A DNA stretch of 64,000 nt from Saprospiraceae bacterium (GCA_026129545.1 JAHCHX010000001.1:743501-807500), one strand, 5' to 3'; positions 53,733 to 62,368 are shown, counted from the first letter of the stretch. Translations and numbers: made by a program. Notes: generated by a model not told the origin, from the letters alone.

Positions 53733-53816
53733 GGGCGTGCGCGGGGGGCATGAGATTCGCGCATGGCAAAAAAACGCTTCCCAGCCCCCCGAGCACTGCA
53801 TGACTGCGGACGAGGT

Positions 53817-54869
53817 TCACAGCCCTTGAAATTTAAAAGGCACCGATTTGACGAACTTGCCTGAAACTTCACCCGCGTAGGTGGCCTCGTTCGATGTTCT
53901 GAGCACTTTGACCTCTCCTTTCTCACTAAAATTCATCTTTTTCAAATCTACCCAGAAAGTGTTTGGGGTGAGTGCCGTCTCGAAATAATAGACCAGGTTT
54001 TTTTGGTCGGCCACAACTCTCCACTGTGTGGTGGACAAATTGGGGAAACCCTCGGTGGAGATGCCATAAGGCACGGATACATTTCGTACCACACTAAAAA
54101 CGCTGGCAACCGCTATCCGTGTGTTGTCGGTCTGAGGGATAGCATTGATGTAATAATGTGCCCGCACAAAGCGGTCTGCTGCCTTATTGGTGCCGGGCAG
54201 AAATTCTTTGCCCGGCACGCTTTGCCAGTATTCGTTGATTGCCAATTGCTGTTCGAACAAGGGGTCGTTTGTCATGACCGTGTAGGACGGGTCGTGGTGA
54301 ATAACAAGTTTGCCTTCCACGTATTCGAATATGGCGTTGTCGCCTGTCGCGTCTGATAACGAAAGATGTACGGTCGTGAACTTGTCAGTGCCGGGGATAA
54401 AATCAGTGACCACGACAAATTCCTCTTTTTTGAGTGTCTCCACTGCTTCGGCCACCGTGGCAAAATTGTCCAGCGCGTATTGGGCCCAAGCGGCGATGGT
54501 CAATCCCTTTTTGTCTCCGTTTTTGTCGAAGGCTGGGTATTTCGATTGCACAAGCCAAAGGAGGTTGGCCACCAACCCTTTTTCGTTCATGCCGTCGGGA
54601 GTGGCTATGTCCCAAGAGCTGGCTATCACGCTCCCATATTTGGAGGTCCATTCAAAAGAATTTGGCCCTACCTCGCCATTGCGCTTCATGCCTCTTGGGA
54701 AACACCACAAGTTTGCAGGGATTTCAATGGAAAAATCCATGCTCCTACCAGTCATGACAACACCGTTGGGGCCTTTATAGACCACTCTGGTGCAGGCCGA
54801 TGCGTCGTTGATGGAGGTGGAGAGTGTCAGGATGGATAAAAAGGCCGTTGCAAAAACTTTTTTTAGCAT
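53817..54869 (-). CDS. Ntn-hydrolase of the choloylglycine hydrolase / penicillin V acylase family
   Basis: A 350-residue exported amidase. The signal peptide is cut before the nucleophile Cys26 (NDASA then CTRVVYKGPNGVVMTGRSMD), so maturation exposes the catalytic N-terminal Cys. The nearby GRSMDF segment carries the family Arg and Asp. Members hydrolyse linear amides such as bile salts, penicillin V or N-acyl homoserine lactones. The substrate cannot be deduced here. It lies alone beside a large inverted-repeat element. Confidence 0.82.
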   Translation of the reverse strand: MLKKVFATAFLSILTLSTSINDASACTRVVYKGPNGVVMTGRSMDFSIEIPANLWCFPRGMKRNGEVGPNSFEWTSKYGSVIASSWDIATPDGMNEKGLVANLLWLVQSKYPAFDKNGDKKGLTIAAWAQYALDNFATVAEAVETLKKEEFVVVTDFIPGTDKFTTVHLSLSDATGDNAIFEYVEGKLVIHHDPSYTVMTNDPLFEQQLAINEYWQSVPGKEFLPGTNKAADRFVRAHYYINAIPQTDNTRIAVASVFSVVRNVSVPYGISTEGFPNLSTTQWRVVADQKNLVYYFETALTPNTFWVDLKKMNFSEKGEVKVLRTSNEATYAGEVSGKFVKSVPFKFQGL

Positions 54870-54926
54870 AATGTTCCTATTTTGTTTTGTAAAAAGTCGA
54901 GATGTCGGGACGGGGACGGAGGTGGG

Positions 54927-55144
54927 GCAAACGCATCAAAACACAACCGACCTCGGAGAGGTCAAATGTTGGTAGAAATGGTGTGTTTATGTGATAATTA
55001 TCACGACCTCGGAGAGGTCAAATGTCTATCGCAGCAAACAGGTAACCAATATTCGACTCCGCTGGGGTCGTAAACACCGCGAAAATGGGGCGTTTCTACC
55101 AATATTTGACCTCTCCGAGGTCTGTGCCATTTTGATGCGTTTGC
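54927..55144. repeat. Inverted-repeat element with ~52-bp arms
   Basis: Left arm 54927-54978: GCAAACGCATCAAAA, then GACCTCGGAGAGGTCAAATG. It mirrors the right arm 55093-55144, including GACCTCTCCGAGGTC, with few differences. An extra GACCTCGGAGAGGTC motif lies at 55010-55024. The core has no ORF. MITE-like, filling the gap between the Ntn hydrolase and ccmF. Confidence 0.65.
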
Positions 55145-55161
55145 TCTTCGCCCCCCCCCAT

Positions 55162-57945
55162 TCACATCTTCTGCGCCAATCGCCGCCACAACGCGATGCA
55201 CAAGCCCAGCAGCATCGTGATGGAGCCTAGCCACACGAAATTGATGCCCGGAAAGAGGATGGCCTCCAACACGATATAGTCGGAGCGGGGGGCATCCTCT
55301 GCTATTTGTACCGGGATGCGGCGCTGCGCCGGGCTGGCTTGCGCCACGCCGATGGTCAGCACGCCCGCCTTGGGGTCAATGTTTTCAAAACGAAAATGCA
55401 GGCCATGCTGCGGGACCTCGTCTTTCAGGCTGAAAGGCTGATTGCCGCGTATGAGATAGACAGGGGTGGCGGTCGTTTTGCTCCCGTCGGGAGCCGTGAT
55501 GTCCAAGATGGCACCCACGGCAATGTCGTCCGGTTCGGGGGAATATGCGGGATGTTTCACGGCTCGGTCAGCCCCCGCGAAGCGGATGCGGTAGCCGTTG
55601 TATTGAAACTCGCTGCCTTCCTGCACGCCAAAGTTGGTGTATCGGAGCTCCTCTTCCAATTTGAGGATTTTCTCCATGGAGGCCTCGGTCAGGCGAATCT
55701 TCACTTGCAAGGTGCCGAGCATGACGGGTAGGGTGAAGCCGCCCTTGCCCATGCGCAGGTAGAGCATCGGTTCGGCGCGGTGCGGCGTGGGCGAGTCCTT
55801 GGCGTAGGCGTGAAGTTTCAGGCCAAAAGCCAAGTCGCCCTTTTGGGGGTGGTAGTCGGGGTGTTGAGGTTGTTTGGTCAGTTCCTCCACCACGAAGTAG
55901 TGTTTTTCGGTAAAAATCGTGTCGCCCACCGCAGCCTCGTATTGCACGAATTTTAGGCTGTCCTCTTGTTGTTTGGCGTATTCTGGGTCGAGCTCTGCTT
56001 TGGGCAGGGAAGAGACATGGGTAAAAATATCGTAGTTCCAGTAGTGCTTGGTGGAGGGGTTGCTGGCTACCACTTTGCTGAAATCGCGTTCGTACATCAC
56101 GTTGGGCGAAAGGGTGAACTCCTCGCCTGTAAGATTGCCTGCCGCGTCGCGGCGCTGGAATTTGACCGTGAACGTCCGCGTTTGGCGCTCGATGGTGTCT
56201 TTCAGGTAGGTGGCCGTGTAGTTGCGAATCGGCATGGGGGCATCTTTCATCAGCAGTACGTTTTTGTTCATCGCGTCGTCGCCCATACCTTCTATGAGGC
56301 CCTCCATGGCAAAACTGTTGCTCGAAACCCACTCCTTGCCCAGCCCCGTGCTCATCACGCCCAAGATGAGGATACCAAAACCCAAATGCGAAATCGCCGA
56401 GCCTGCGAGTTTCAGGTTGCCTTTCAGCGCCGTGAGGAGATAATCAGCGTTGGCCACCAATGTGAACATGGCGGCAAACAGCAGGGCAAACAATTGCCAT
56501 GCCCGCACATTTATCCACAGCGTGTTGAGCGCCGTGAGCGTCGCCGCACCCGCCGCCGCGATGCCGATATGCAGGGCAAAGGTCTTGGCTTGCGCTGTCC
56601 AGTTGCGCTCATTGTAGCGCATCCATTGGCCAATGGCCGTCAACAGCCCAATGAACACGGCAATCCAGAGTTGGTAGCGGTTGTGATGTTCCACGGGGTC
56701 TTTCAAGGCCCAGTCGGTGCCGAAAATTTTGTTCAATACGGGCAGCGACGTGGCTCCCGTTATCAGTACCGCCGAAAACAGCAGCACCAACGAGCCGATA
56801 AACATCCAAAATTCGCGGCTCGTGGCACTTTCCTCGCCCTTCACGTCGGGCACCTCCCGATAGCGCCGTATCCACATCGTCAGCCCCAAGAGCGAGAAGG
56901 CGGCGATGAACAGCACCAACTGAAACCCCAACCCCATCTCGGTGAAAGCGTGTGCCGAAGTGTCGCCCAGAATACCGCTGCGCGTGAGGTAAGTGGAATA
57001 CAAAATCAGCACAAACGTCATCAGGTAAAACCCGTAAGTGCTGCGAATCGAGTAGCCCGTCGAGCGTGCCACGAGGTTGGTGTGGATGCCTGCCACCAAA
57101 GTAATCCACGGCACCAACGAGGTGTTTTCCACCGGGTCCCAAGCCCAGTAGCCGGCAAACGACAGCGCCTCGTAAGCCCATGCGCCGCCCATCAGGATGC
57201 CCGTGCCGAGTATGGCGCCGGAGAAAAGCGACCACGAGAGCGCGGGCTTCAGCCACTCCCGATGCTCGCGTGTCCAAAGTCCCGCCATTGCGTAGGCGAA
57301 GGGGACAATCGTGCTGGCAAAGCCGAGAAAGAGGGTAGGGGGATGGATAGTCATCCAGTAGTTCTGGAGCAGCGGATTGAGGCCGTTGCCTTGTATTTTG
57401 GTCAAATAATCCGCTTGTGCGAAAATCGGCGCGTCCATCGTGTCGCGGAGCAACTCAAAAGGGGTGACCCCCAACCGAAAATCGCCGAAATAAAGCCCCA
57501 GAATCATGCTGGCAATAAAGGTCTCCGCCAAAGCCACGATGGTCAGCACCGGGGCTTCCCATTTGCCTCCACGCAGCATCAGCACCATGCCCAGCACGAT
57601 GTGCCAAAAACTCCACAGCAAAAAACTCCCCTGTTGCTCTTTCCAAAAAGCCGAAAAAACATATTGGCCCGGCAGGTCGTCCGACACGTTTGCCCAAGCG
57701 TACTGGTATTCGTACATTTTCCCCGTGAGCAGGTAAAACAAACTGCCGATAATGCCGAGAGTCGCCAACCCGTGCAGCAGAAACGAAAAACGTCCGATGT
57801 TGCGCCACCTTTCTTCTTCGGCGGTGTCGCGTTTTTTTGTGGCAAAAAAGTAGGCAAAAGTGGAGAGCAGTACAGCCACAAACGACAGCACCACACAGAG
57901 ATGGCCGATTTGTCCGGGGAGGAGATTTTCGCCGATATATTCCAT
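55162..57945 (-). CDS. ccmF: Cytochrome c haem lyase CcmF-like (CcsA/CcmF family)
   Basis: Polytopic membrane protein of cytochrome c maturation, 927 residues. It has about 15 helices, and the haem-handling signature GGAWAYEALSFAGYWAWDPVENTSLVP near residue 240, where the tryptophan-rich WAWDPVENTS segment and conserved His residues flank haem. A C-terminal periplasmic domain (about 560-900) is typical of CcmF. The frame extends to 58008, but MEYIGENLLPGQIGHLCVV is preferred: the ATG at 57945 lies four bases after a TACCTTTG element (57957-57950). It is the partner of ccmE at 53334. Confidence 0.88.
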   Translation of the reverse strand: MEYIGENLLPGQIGHLCVVLSFVAVLLSTFAYFFATKKRDTAEEERWRNIGRFSFLLHGLATLGIIGSLFYLLTGKMYEYQYAWANVSDDLPGQYVFSAFWKEQQGSFLLWSFWHIVLGMVLMLRGGKWEAPVLTIVALAETFIASMILGLYFGDFRLGVTPFELLRDTMDAPIFAQADYLTKIQGNGLNPLLQNYWMTIHPPTLFLGFASTIVPFAYAMAGLWTREHREWLKPALSWSLFSGAILGTGILMGGAWAYEALSFAGYWAWDPVENTSLVPWITLVAGIHTNLVARSTGYSIRSTYGFYLMTFVLILYSTYLTRSGILGDTSAHAFTEMGLGFQLVLFIAAFSLLGLTMWIRRYREVPDVKGEESATSREFWMFIGSLVLLFSAVLITGATSLPVLNKIFGTDWALKDPVEHHNRYQLWIAVFIGLLTAIGQWMRYNERNWTAQAKTFALHIGIAAAGAATLTALNTLWINVRAWQLFALLFAAMFTLVANADYLLTALKGNLKLAGSAISHLGFGILILGVMSTGLGKEWVSSNSFAMEGLIEGMGDDAMNKNVLLMKDAPMPIRNYTATYLKDTIERQTRTFTVKFQRRDAAGNLTGEEFTLSPNVMYERDFSKVVASNPSTKHYWNYDIFTHVSSLPKAELDPEYAKQQEDSLKFVQYEAAVGDTIFTEKHYFVVEELTKQPQHPDYHPQKGDLAFGLKLHAYAKDSPTPHRAEPMLYLRMGKGGFTLPVMLGTLQVKIRLTEASMEKILKLEEELRYTNFGVQEGSEFQYNGYRIRFAGADRAVKHPAYSPEPDDIAVGAILDITAPDGSKTTATPVYLIRGNQPFSLKDEVPQHGLHFRFENIDPKAGVLTIGVAQASPAQRRIPVQIAEDAPRSDYIVLEAILFPGINFVWLGSITMLLGLCIALWRRLAQKM

Positions 57946-57949
57946 GTGG

Positions 57950-57957
57950 CAAAGGTA
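57950..57957 (-). promoter_or_regulatory. -7 element before ccmF
   Basis: TACCTTTG on the minus strand ends four bases from the ATG at 57945, the same spacing as at miaE. Confidence 0.5.
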
Positions 57958-58057
57958 ACAAGAGCGCGGAGAAAACGAGATTTGAGGTGGCTCAATTTCG
58001 CCGCACACTTTTTGTAAAGAGATGAGGTTCAGTTATCTTGATTCCGGGGGTCAAAGT

Positions 58058-58228
58058 TCATTGACCAGGCTGACTAACAGTTTGCGCAGTATACCATTTT
58101 TGCTCAGACAGTTCAGGTATTTCGTAGCCGATTGACGAATGTCGGCGTTTTCGGTTGTAATACAGTTCGATGTATTCAAAAATCTCGGTGTAGGCATCTT
58201 CAAAGCCATTAAAGGCCCCTTTTTCCAT
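58058..58228 (-). pseudogene. C-terminal fragment of an IS3-family transposase
   Basis: Hand translation of the minus strand from about 58226 gives MEKGAFNGFEDAYTEIFEYI, then ELYYNRKRRHSSIGYEIPEL and a stop at 58060. The YYNRKRRHSSIGY motif is the end of the IS3-type integrase core, with the last catalytic Glu in the FEDAYTEIFEYIE segment. Only the end of the gene is left. The downstream sequence TGACCCCCGGAATCAAG (58030-58048, reverse) may be the IS tip. Confidence 0.65.
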
Positions 58229-58594
58229 CAATTCAGTAACGTTTACACGCTTACCGTCACCGACTGGCAGGGCCGTACTTCCGTCTGGGCATTTGAGGTG
58301 AAATACACGTCAGGACTTGACGAAGCAGAAAGTGTTACACAGTTGCTGATTTATCCAAACCCAACCGCTCATTTAGCCAATTTAGAGTTAAACAGCCTAA
58401 AGACACTTTCTCCGGCATGGCTCGATTTGTTCGATGCCGCCGGACGGAAAATCAAATCTTTCAACATTTTACAGAAGACCGGAGACTTTACATGGCAGAT
58501 TCCTTTGGACGTATTGGCCTCGGGATGCTATTTGTTGTGCTTGCGCAACAAGACGGGGGAAATAATAGGCTTAGGGAGATTTGTCAAACACTGA
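58229..58594 (+). pseudogene. Truncated T9SS type A surface-protein gene joined to the IS fragment
   Basis: The last ~120 residues of a cell-surface protein: an SprB/Ig-like end (VYTLTVTDWQGRTSVWAFEV) and a T9SS sorting domain (LLIYPNPTAHLANLELNSL, LFDAAGRKIKSFNI, LASGCYLLCLRN). The reading frame continues upstream to 58139, but those ~30 residues are antisense to the transposase fragment. The gene has therefore lost its 5' part, signal peptide included. Confidence 0.6.
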
Positions 58595-58692
58595 ACCCTA
58601 AAGTATGTCACAAGGTTTTGTCCGCCTCCCAACATTTTGCCCTCTACTCTTCAAAATTTCAAACTTTCCATCCTGCGGGCGGTTTGGCTTGC

Positions 58693-58700
58693 TATTTTTG
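58693..58700 (+). promoter_or_regulatory. -7 element before trxB
   Basis: TATTTTTG fits TAnnTTTG, eight bases before the ATG at 58709, supporting that start over the longer frame from 58637. Confidence 0.45.
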
Positions 58701-58708
58701 CGCCCAAT

Positions 58709-59638
58709 ATGGAAAAAGTAAAATGCCTCATCATCGGCTCCGGCCCTGCCGGATACACTGCCGCGATATATGCCGCCCGTGCCGGCCTCGACCCATTGAT
58801 GTACACCGGCCCCCAGCCCGGTGGTCAGCTCATGATTACGAACGACGTGGAAAACTACCCCGGCTACCCCGATGGCCGCATGGGGCCTGAAATGATGGAC
58901 GACTTCAAGCGTCAGGCCGAGCGTTTCGACACGGTGATTCGGCAAGAAATGATAACAAAGGTGGATTTCACCGGGCCAGTACACAAGGCTTGGTCGGAAA
59001 GCGGCCACGAATTACACGCCCACACGGTCATCATCGCCACGGGAGCCAGCGCCAAATGGCTCGGAATACCCGGCGAGGAGCGCCTGCAAAACCTCGGCGT
59101 GTCGGCCTGCGCCGTGTGCGACGGGTTTTTCTTCCGCAAGCAAGACGTGGCCATCGTAGGCGGCGGCGACACCGCTGCCGAAGAAGCCACCTACCTCGCC
59201 AAAATCTGCAACACCGTGCACCTGCTCGTGCGCCGCGACGAGATGCGTGCCTCCAAAATCATGCAGGAGCGCGTGCTCAACACCCCCAACATCGTCGTTC
59301 ATTGGAACACCTCGCCCGAAGAGGTGCTCGGCGACGACGGCGTGACGGGTGTGCGCCTCCTCAACAACAAAACAGGCGAACGAACGGTGCTCAACGTGAC
59401 GGGCTTCTTTGTCGCCATCGGCCACAAGCCCAACACCGACATCTTTGCCGACTGGCTCGACCGCGACGAGAGCGGCTACCTCATCGCCACACCGGGCCGC
59501 ACCCTCACCAAAGTGCCGGGCGTGTTCGTCAGCGGCGACGCGCAGGACAAAATCTATCGGCAAGCCGTGACAGCGGCAGGCACGGGCTGCATGGCGGCGC
59601 TCGATGCGGAAAGATATTTGGTGGAGAAAGGAATCTGA
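58709..59638 (+). CDS. trxB: Thioredoxin reductase
   Basis: NADPH-dependent flavoprotein that reduces thioredoxin, 309 residues. The FAD site GSGPAGYTAAIYAARAGL is near residues 10-30, GGQLMITNDVENYPGYPDG follows, the redox pair is CAVC in VSACAVCDGFFFRKQ, the NADPH site is AIVGGGDTAAEEATYLAK, and GVFVSGDAQDKIYRQAVTAAGTG is at the FAD end. Ends immediately before a heptamer-repeat tract. Confidence 0.95.
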   Translation: MEKVKCLIIGSGPAGYTAAIYAARAGLDPLMYTGPQPGGQLMITNDVENYPGYPDGRMGPEMMDDFKRQAERFDTVIRQEMITKVDFTGPVHKAWSESGHELHAHTVIIATGASAKWLGIPGEERLQNLGVSACAVCDGFFFRKQDVAIVGGGDTAAEEATYLAKICNTVHLLVRRDEMRASKIMQERVLNTPNIVVHWNTSPEEVLGDDGVTGVRLLNNKTGERTVLNVTGFFVAIGHKPNTDIFADWLDRDESGYLIATPGRTLTKVPGVFVSGDAQDKIYRQAVTAAGTGCMAALDAERYLVEKGI

Positions 59639-59639
59639 C

Positions 59640-59706
59640 GATTTACGATTTACGATTTGCGATTTACGATTTACGATTTACGATTTGCGATTTGGGATTT
59701 GCGATT
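59640..59706. repeat. GATTTAC/GATTTGC heptamer tract
   Basis: Seven-base tandem units GATTTAC with GATTTGC variants directly after trxB. The same units occur at 17765, 18205 and 20480. Confidence 0.75.
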
Positions 59707-59708
59707 TA

Positions 59709-59872
59709 TGCGAATCAAGGGTTAGAAGATTGACTTCATTTTAAGCGGCTTACGTTTACGAAACTTTCAAAAGTTTCGTAAACGTAAGCCGCTTAAAAAT
59801 TTGATTTTCAACACTTTGTATTTTTCAACCCTTGATTCGCACGATTTACGATTTGCGCGAATCAAGGGTTGA
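59709..59872. repeat. Nested palindrome upstream of cas1
   Basis: A hairpin with 29-base arms starting TTTTAAGCGGCTTACG (59739-59798) is enclosed by GCGAATCAAGGGTT (59709-59722) and its inverse AACCCTTGATTCGC (59827-59840). A third copy of that tip lies at 59858-59871. No coding potential. Confidence 0.7.
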
Positions 59873-59913
59873 AAAAGCCCCGTCTTCGGCAGGCGGCTAT
59901 CTTTTCATGTCAT

Positions 59914-60042
59914 GTAACTGCTTAGGCTGCCACAGATTCGCACAAATTTTCACGGAGGAACGGTAGAAATATCAAACCCGCAAAGAAAATCAGGGTAAAT
60001 CTGTGGAATCTGTGGCGATAAACACACGCTGGTAAGTAGTCG
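59914..60042. repeat. MITE-like element, copy 2 (relative of 6084), 40 bases before cas1
   Basis: GTAACTGCTTAGGCTGCCAC at the left and AAATCTGTGGAATCTGTGGC on the right match the copy at 6084, with about 20 extra bases inside. It occupies the region where a cas1 promoter would be expected. Confidence 0.75.
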
Positions 60043-60082
60043 TTTCGGCGTAGGCTCGTTTTTTGCGGGGCGCTGGCGAGCC

Positions 60083-61102
60083 ATGCAACTTTACCTTGAT
60101 TCCTTTGGTGCTTACCTGTATGTGCGCAACGGAATGTTGGGCGTGCGTACCCGCGCGGGCGGCGAGCGCCTGTTTGCCCTGCGCGACGTGAGCGCCGTGT
60201 TGCTCACCAAAGGCACGGCGCTGAGCAGCGATGCCGCGCTCCTGGCCGCCGAACACGATATCCCGCTGTTGCTGATAGACGCGCAAACGCACCGCCCACT
60301 GGCTCAGTTGGGCACCGGACTGCCTGGCAACATCGCCACCGTGCGCAAAAACCAACCCCTTTTCAGCCGCGCCCCTGAAGGATTTCAATGGGTGGCCTCG
60401 GTGATTGCCCAAAAGGTGGTCCGCCAGCGCGCCCTGCTCCAAACGCTCGCCGAATGGCCCGACGCTCCCCATGCCTACACATCCGACCTGCGGGTCACCG
60501 ACCGCATCATGGCAGCCGCCGAAAAAAACTTCGTGGCTTGGACACCGCCCCCCACATGGGATGCCGAGACCGCCGCCGCACAAGCCGAAAAATTCAGGGG
60601 ACAAGAGGGCACCGCCTCACGGGTCTATTTCCAACAACTCGCTCGACTGCTCGAAGGACGCATGGACTTCGCCAGCCGCCAAAAAAGACCTGCCTACGAC
60701 CCTTTCAACACCGTGCTCAACTACCTCTACGGCATGCTCTACACCTCGGTGCACCTCTCCCAACTCAAAAGCGGCCTCGACCCCTACCTCGGCATCCTGC
60801 ACGCCGACCGCCATGGCGACGCGCCCACACTGGTGTTCGATGCCATCGAACCCTATCGCCCCTGGGCCGACGAGGTGGCCGTGCGCCTGGCTTGGAGCGG
60901 CAATCTCGCTGAAGATTGCTTCGAACCCGACCTCCACGAACGCGGGCTTTGGCTCGCCAGCGCGGGCAAGGACTTGGTGATAGATGCCATGCTCCAATTC
61001 ATGGAAACCTCCCTGCCGCACGCTGGGCGACAAGTGCGCCGCAAAGTGCTGCTCGACCTCGATATGCAGCAACTAGCCCTGCGCGTCAAAGCCTTTGCGT
61101 GA
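60083..61102 (+). CDS. cas1: CRISPR-associated integrase Cas1
   Basis: Integrase that inserts new spacers together with Cas2. The 339-residue protein starts MQLYLDSFGAYLYVRNG. The metal site is complete: E175 in GQEGTASRVYFQQL, H240 in GILHADRHGDAP, and E256 in DAIEPYRPWADE. The sequence type is closer to Cas1 proteins seen with type III-like and other non-I-B loci than to what I would expect beside the I-B operon at the left edge, but I cannot assign the subtype. An unrelated gene and tandem repeats separate it from cas2. Confidence 0.92.
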   Translation: MQLYLDSFGAYLYVRNGMLGVRTRAGGERLFALRDVSAVLLTKGTALSSDAALLAAEHDIPLLLIDAQTHRPLAQLGTGLPGNIATVRKNQPLFSRAPEGFQWVASVIAQKVVRQRALLQTLAEWPDAPHAYTSDLRVTDRIMAAAEKNFVAWTPPPTWDAETAAAQAEKFRGQEGTASRVYFQQLARLLEGRMDFASRQKRPAYDPFNTVLNYLYGMLYTSVHLSQLKSGLDPYLGILHADRHGDAPTLVFDAIEPYRPWADEVAVRLAWSGNLAEDCFEPDLHERGLWLASAGKDLVIDAMLQFMETSLPHAGRQVRRKVLLDLDMQQLALRVKAFA

Positions 61103-61227
61103 TTTGGCCGTGTTTTTGTTCGGGCTAAAGGGCTTGCCCGGCCAAGCGAAGCGGACGGGGTAGAGGGAGAAGGTTCGGAAAGTTGCGTCAAGCCTTCCCG
61201 GATGTCTTCTTTTTGAGACAAATCCAG

Positions 61228-61519
61228 TGCTTGAAATAGGGCAAATTGTTGAAGACCCAAACCCTGTGCCCTCCGTGTCTCTGTGTTTTTTTGTTGACAG
61301 TGCTTAAAAGAGGGCAAATCGTTGAAGACCCAAACCCTGTGCCCACCGTGTCTCTGTGTTTTTTTGTTGACAGTGCTTAAAAGAGGGCAAATCGTTGAAG
61401 ACCCAAACCCTGTGCCCTCCGTGTCTCTGTGTTTTTTTGTTGACAGTGCTTAAAAGAGGGCAAATTGTTGAAGACCCAAACCCTGTGCCCTCCGTGTCTC
61501 TGTGTTTTTTTGTTGACAC
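61228..61519. repeat. Four tandem 73-bp repeats between cas1 and the next gene
   Basis: Copies start at 61228, 61301, 61374 and 61447 with the unit TGCTTAAAAGAGGGCAAAT, then CCCAAACCCTGTGCCCTCC and a TTTTTTT run. They are almost identical. Copy 1 has TTGAAATAGG and copy 2 CCCACC; the last copy ends in ACACC. No gene in 61103-61681. Confidence 0.85.
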
Positions 61520-61681
61520 CATTTCCCTGTTCACGGTGTCATCCTGCACTGCCCGGCACGGCAGATTGGTATCGAAATCGTGAACTTGTTTTTTAGCGAT
61601 ACTTATTACATTTTATCTACTTCTTAAAAACTTAGCGCATCCACCCCCGCCCCCCACTCCCGCTCTACTTCTTCCATTCTG

Positions 61682-62368
61682 ATGAAAAACATATTTCTTC
61701 ATACGACCGTCCTCTACTTGTGGCTGCTGCCAGCCACTGCCCTTGCTCAAGATCCCGACATAGAGGCCAATGAGCAAGCCCGCATCGAGGAGATATTTCG
61801 CACCAGCGAGCAAGCAGGCGAAACCCCCACCAACCACCGCCAGCGCCAGCACAAGAACAAGCGCGTCAGCGTGCCAAAAGGCGCGTTTCGCATCGGGTGC
61901 GTCTGCATGGACGACACCCACAGCGACACTCGCAGCACAGGCGCTTGCAGCGGGCACGGCGGCGTGCGCTTCTGGGTGTATCGCACCCGCGAGGGCGACA
62001 CCGTGCACATACTCACCGCCCGACACGAGCTGCACCCCCACCCGCTGAGCGCCGAGGAAATGAGCGAGCTCAGCCGAAAACGCGCTGCTCGCACCCAAAA
62101 CCTGCCCACCGTGGCCCCCGTGCCATATTCAGCCCCGGTGGTGGTGATACCGCCCCAAGTGGAGCCAACCGGTGGATTTGGCTGGAGCGATGCCGCCACT
62201 CTATCCATTGCAGGGGCGGCTGCATTCTTCATCGTGCGCATGATATTGCGCTGGGTCAACAACAACGAGAAACTCGTCCGATATGCACTTCGTCATTTGC
62301 TACGACATCGAAAACGACCGCCTCCGCGCTCGAACCGCAAAAATCCTCGAAAGACACGGCTGCCATAG
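61682..62368 (+). CDS. Secreted DUF3761-like membrane protein between cas1 and cas2
   Basis: A 228-residue protein with a signal peptide (TVLYLWLLPATALAQ) and a basic linker. A short Cys-containing domain near residues 58-90 (AFRIGCVCMDDTHSDTRST, GACSGHGGVRFW) carries the GACSGHGGV signature I associate with DUF3761. A Pro-rich stretch, one membrane helix (AATLSIAGAAAFFIVRMIL) and a very basic tail (RHLLRHRKRPPPRSNRKN) follow. The coding end overlaps cas2 by 86 bases in another frame. An exported domain lying between cas1 and cas2 is unexpected; it could be a hitchhiking gene. No CRISPR function is known to me. Confidence 0.65.
   Translation: MKNIFLHTTVLYLWLLPATALAQDPDIEANEQARIEEIFRTSEQAGETPTNHRQRQHKNKRVSVPKGAFRIGCVCMDDTHSDTRSTGACSGHGGVRFWVYRTREGDTVHILTARHELHPHPLSAEEMSELSRKRAARTQNLPTVAPVPYSAPVVVIPPQVEPTGGFGWSDAATLSIAGAAAFFIVRMILRWVNNNEKLVRYALRHLLRHRKRPPPRSNRKNPRKTRLP

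Noticed and set aside
55966..58017. 683-codon plus-strand frame opposite ccmF
   Set aside because: Antisense to haem-lyase motifs; the protein is His/Arg/Gln-rich without fold-like pattern.
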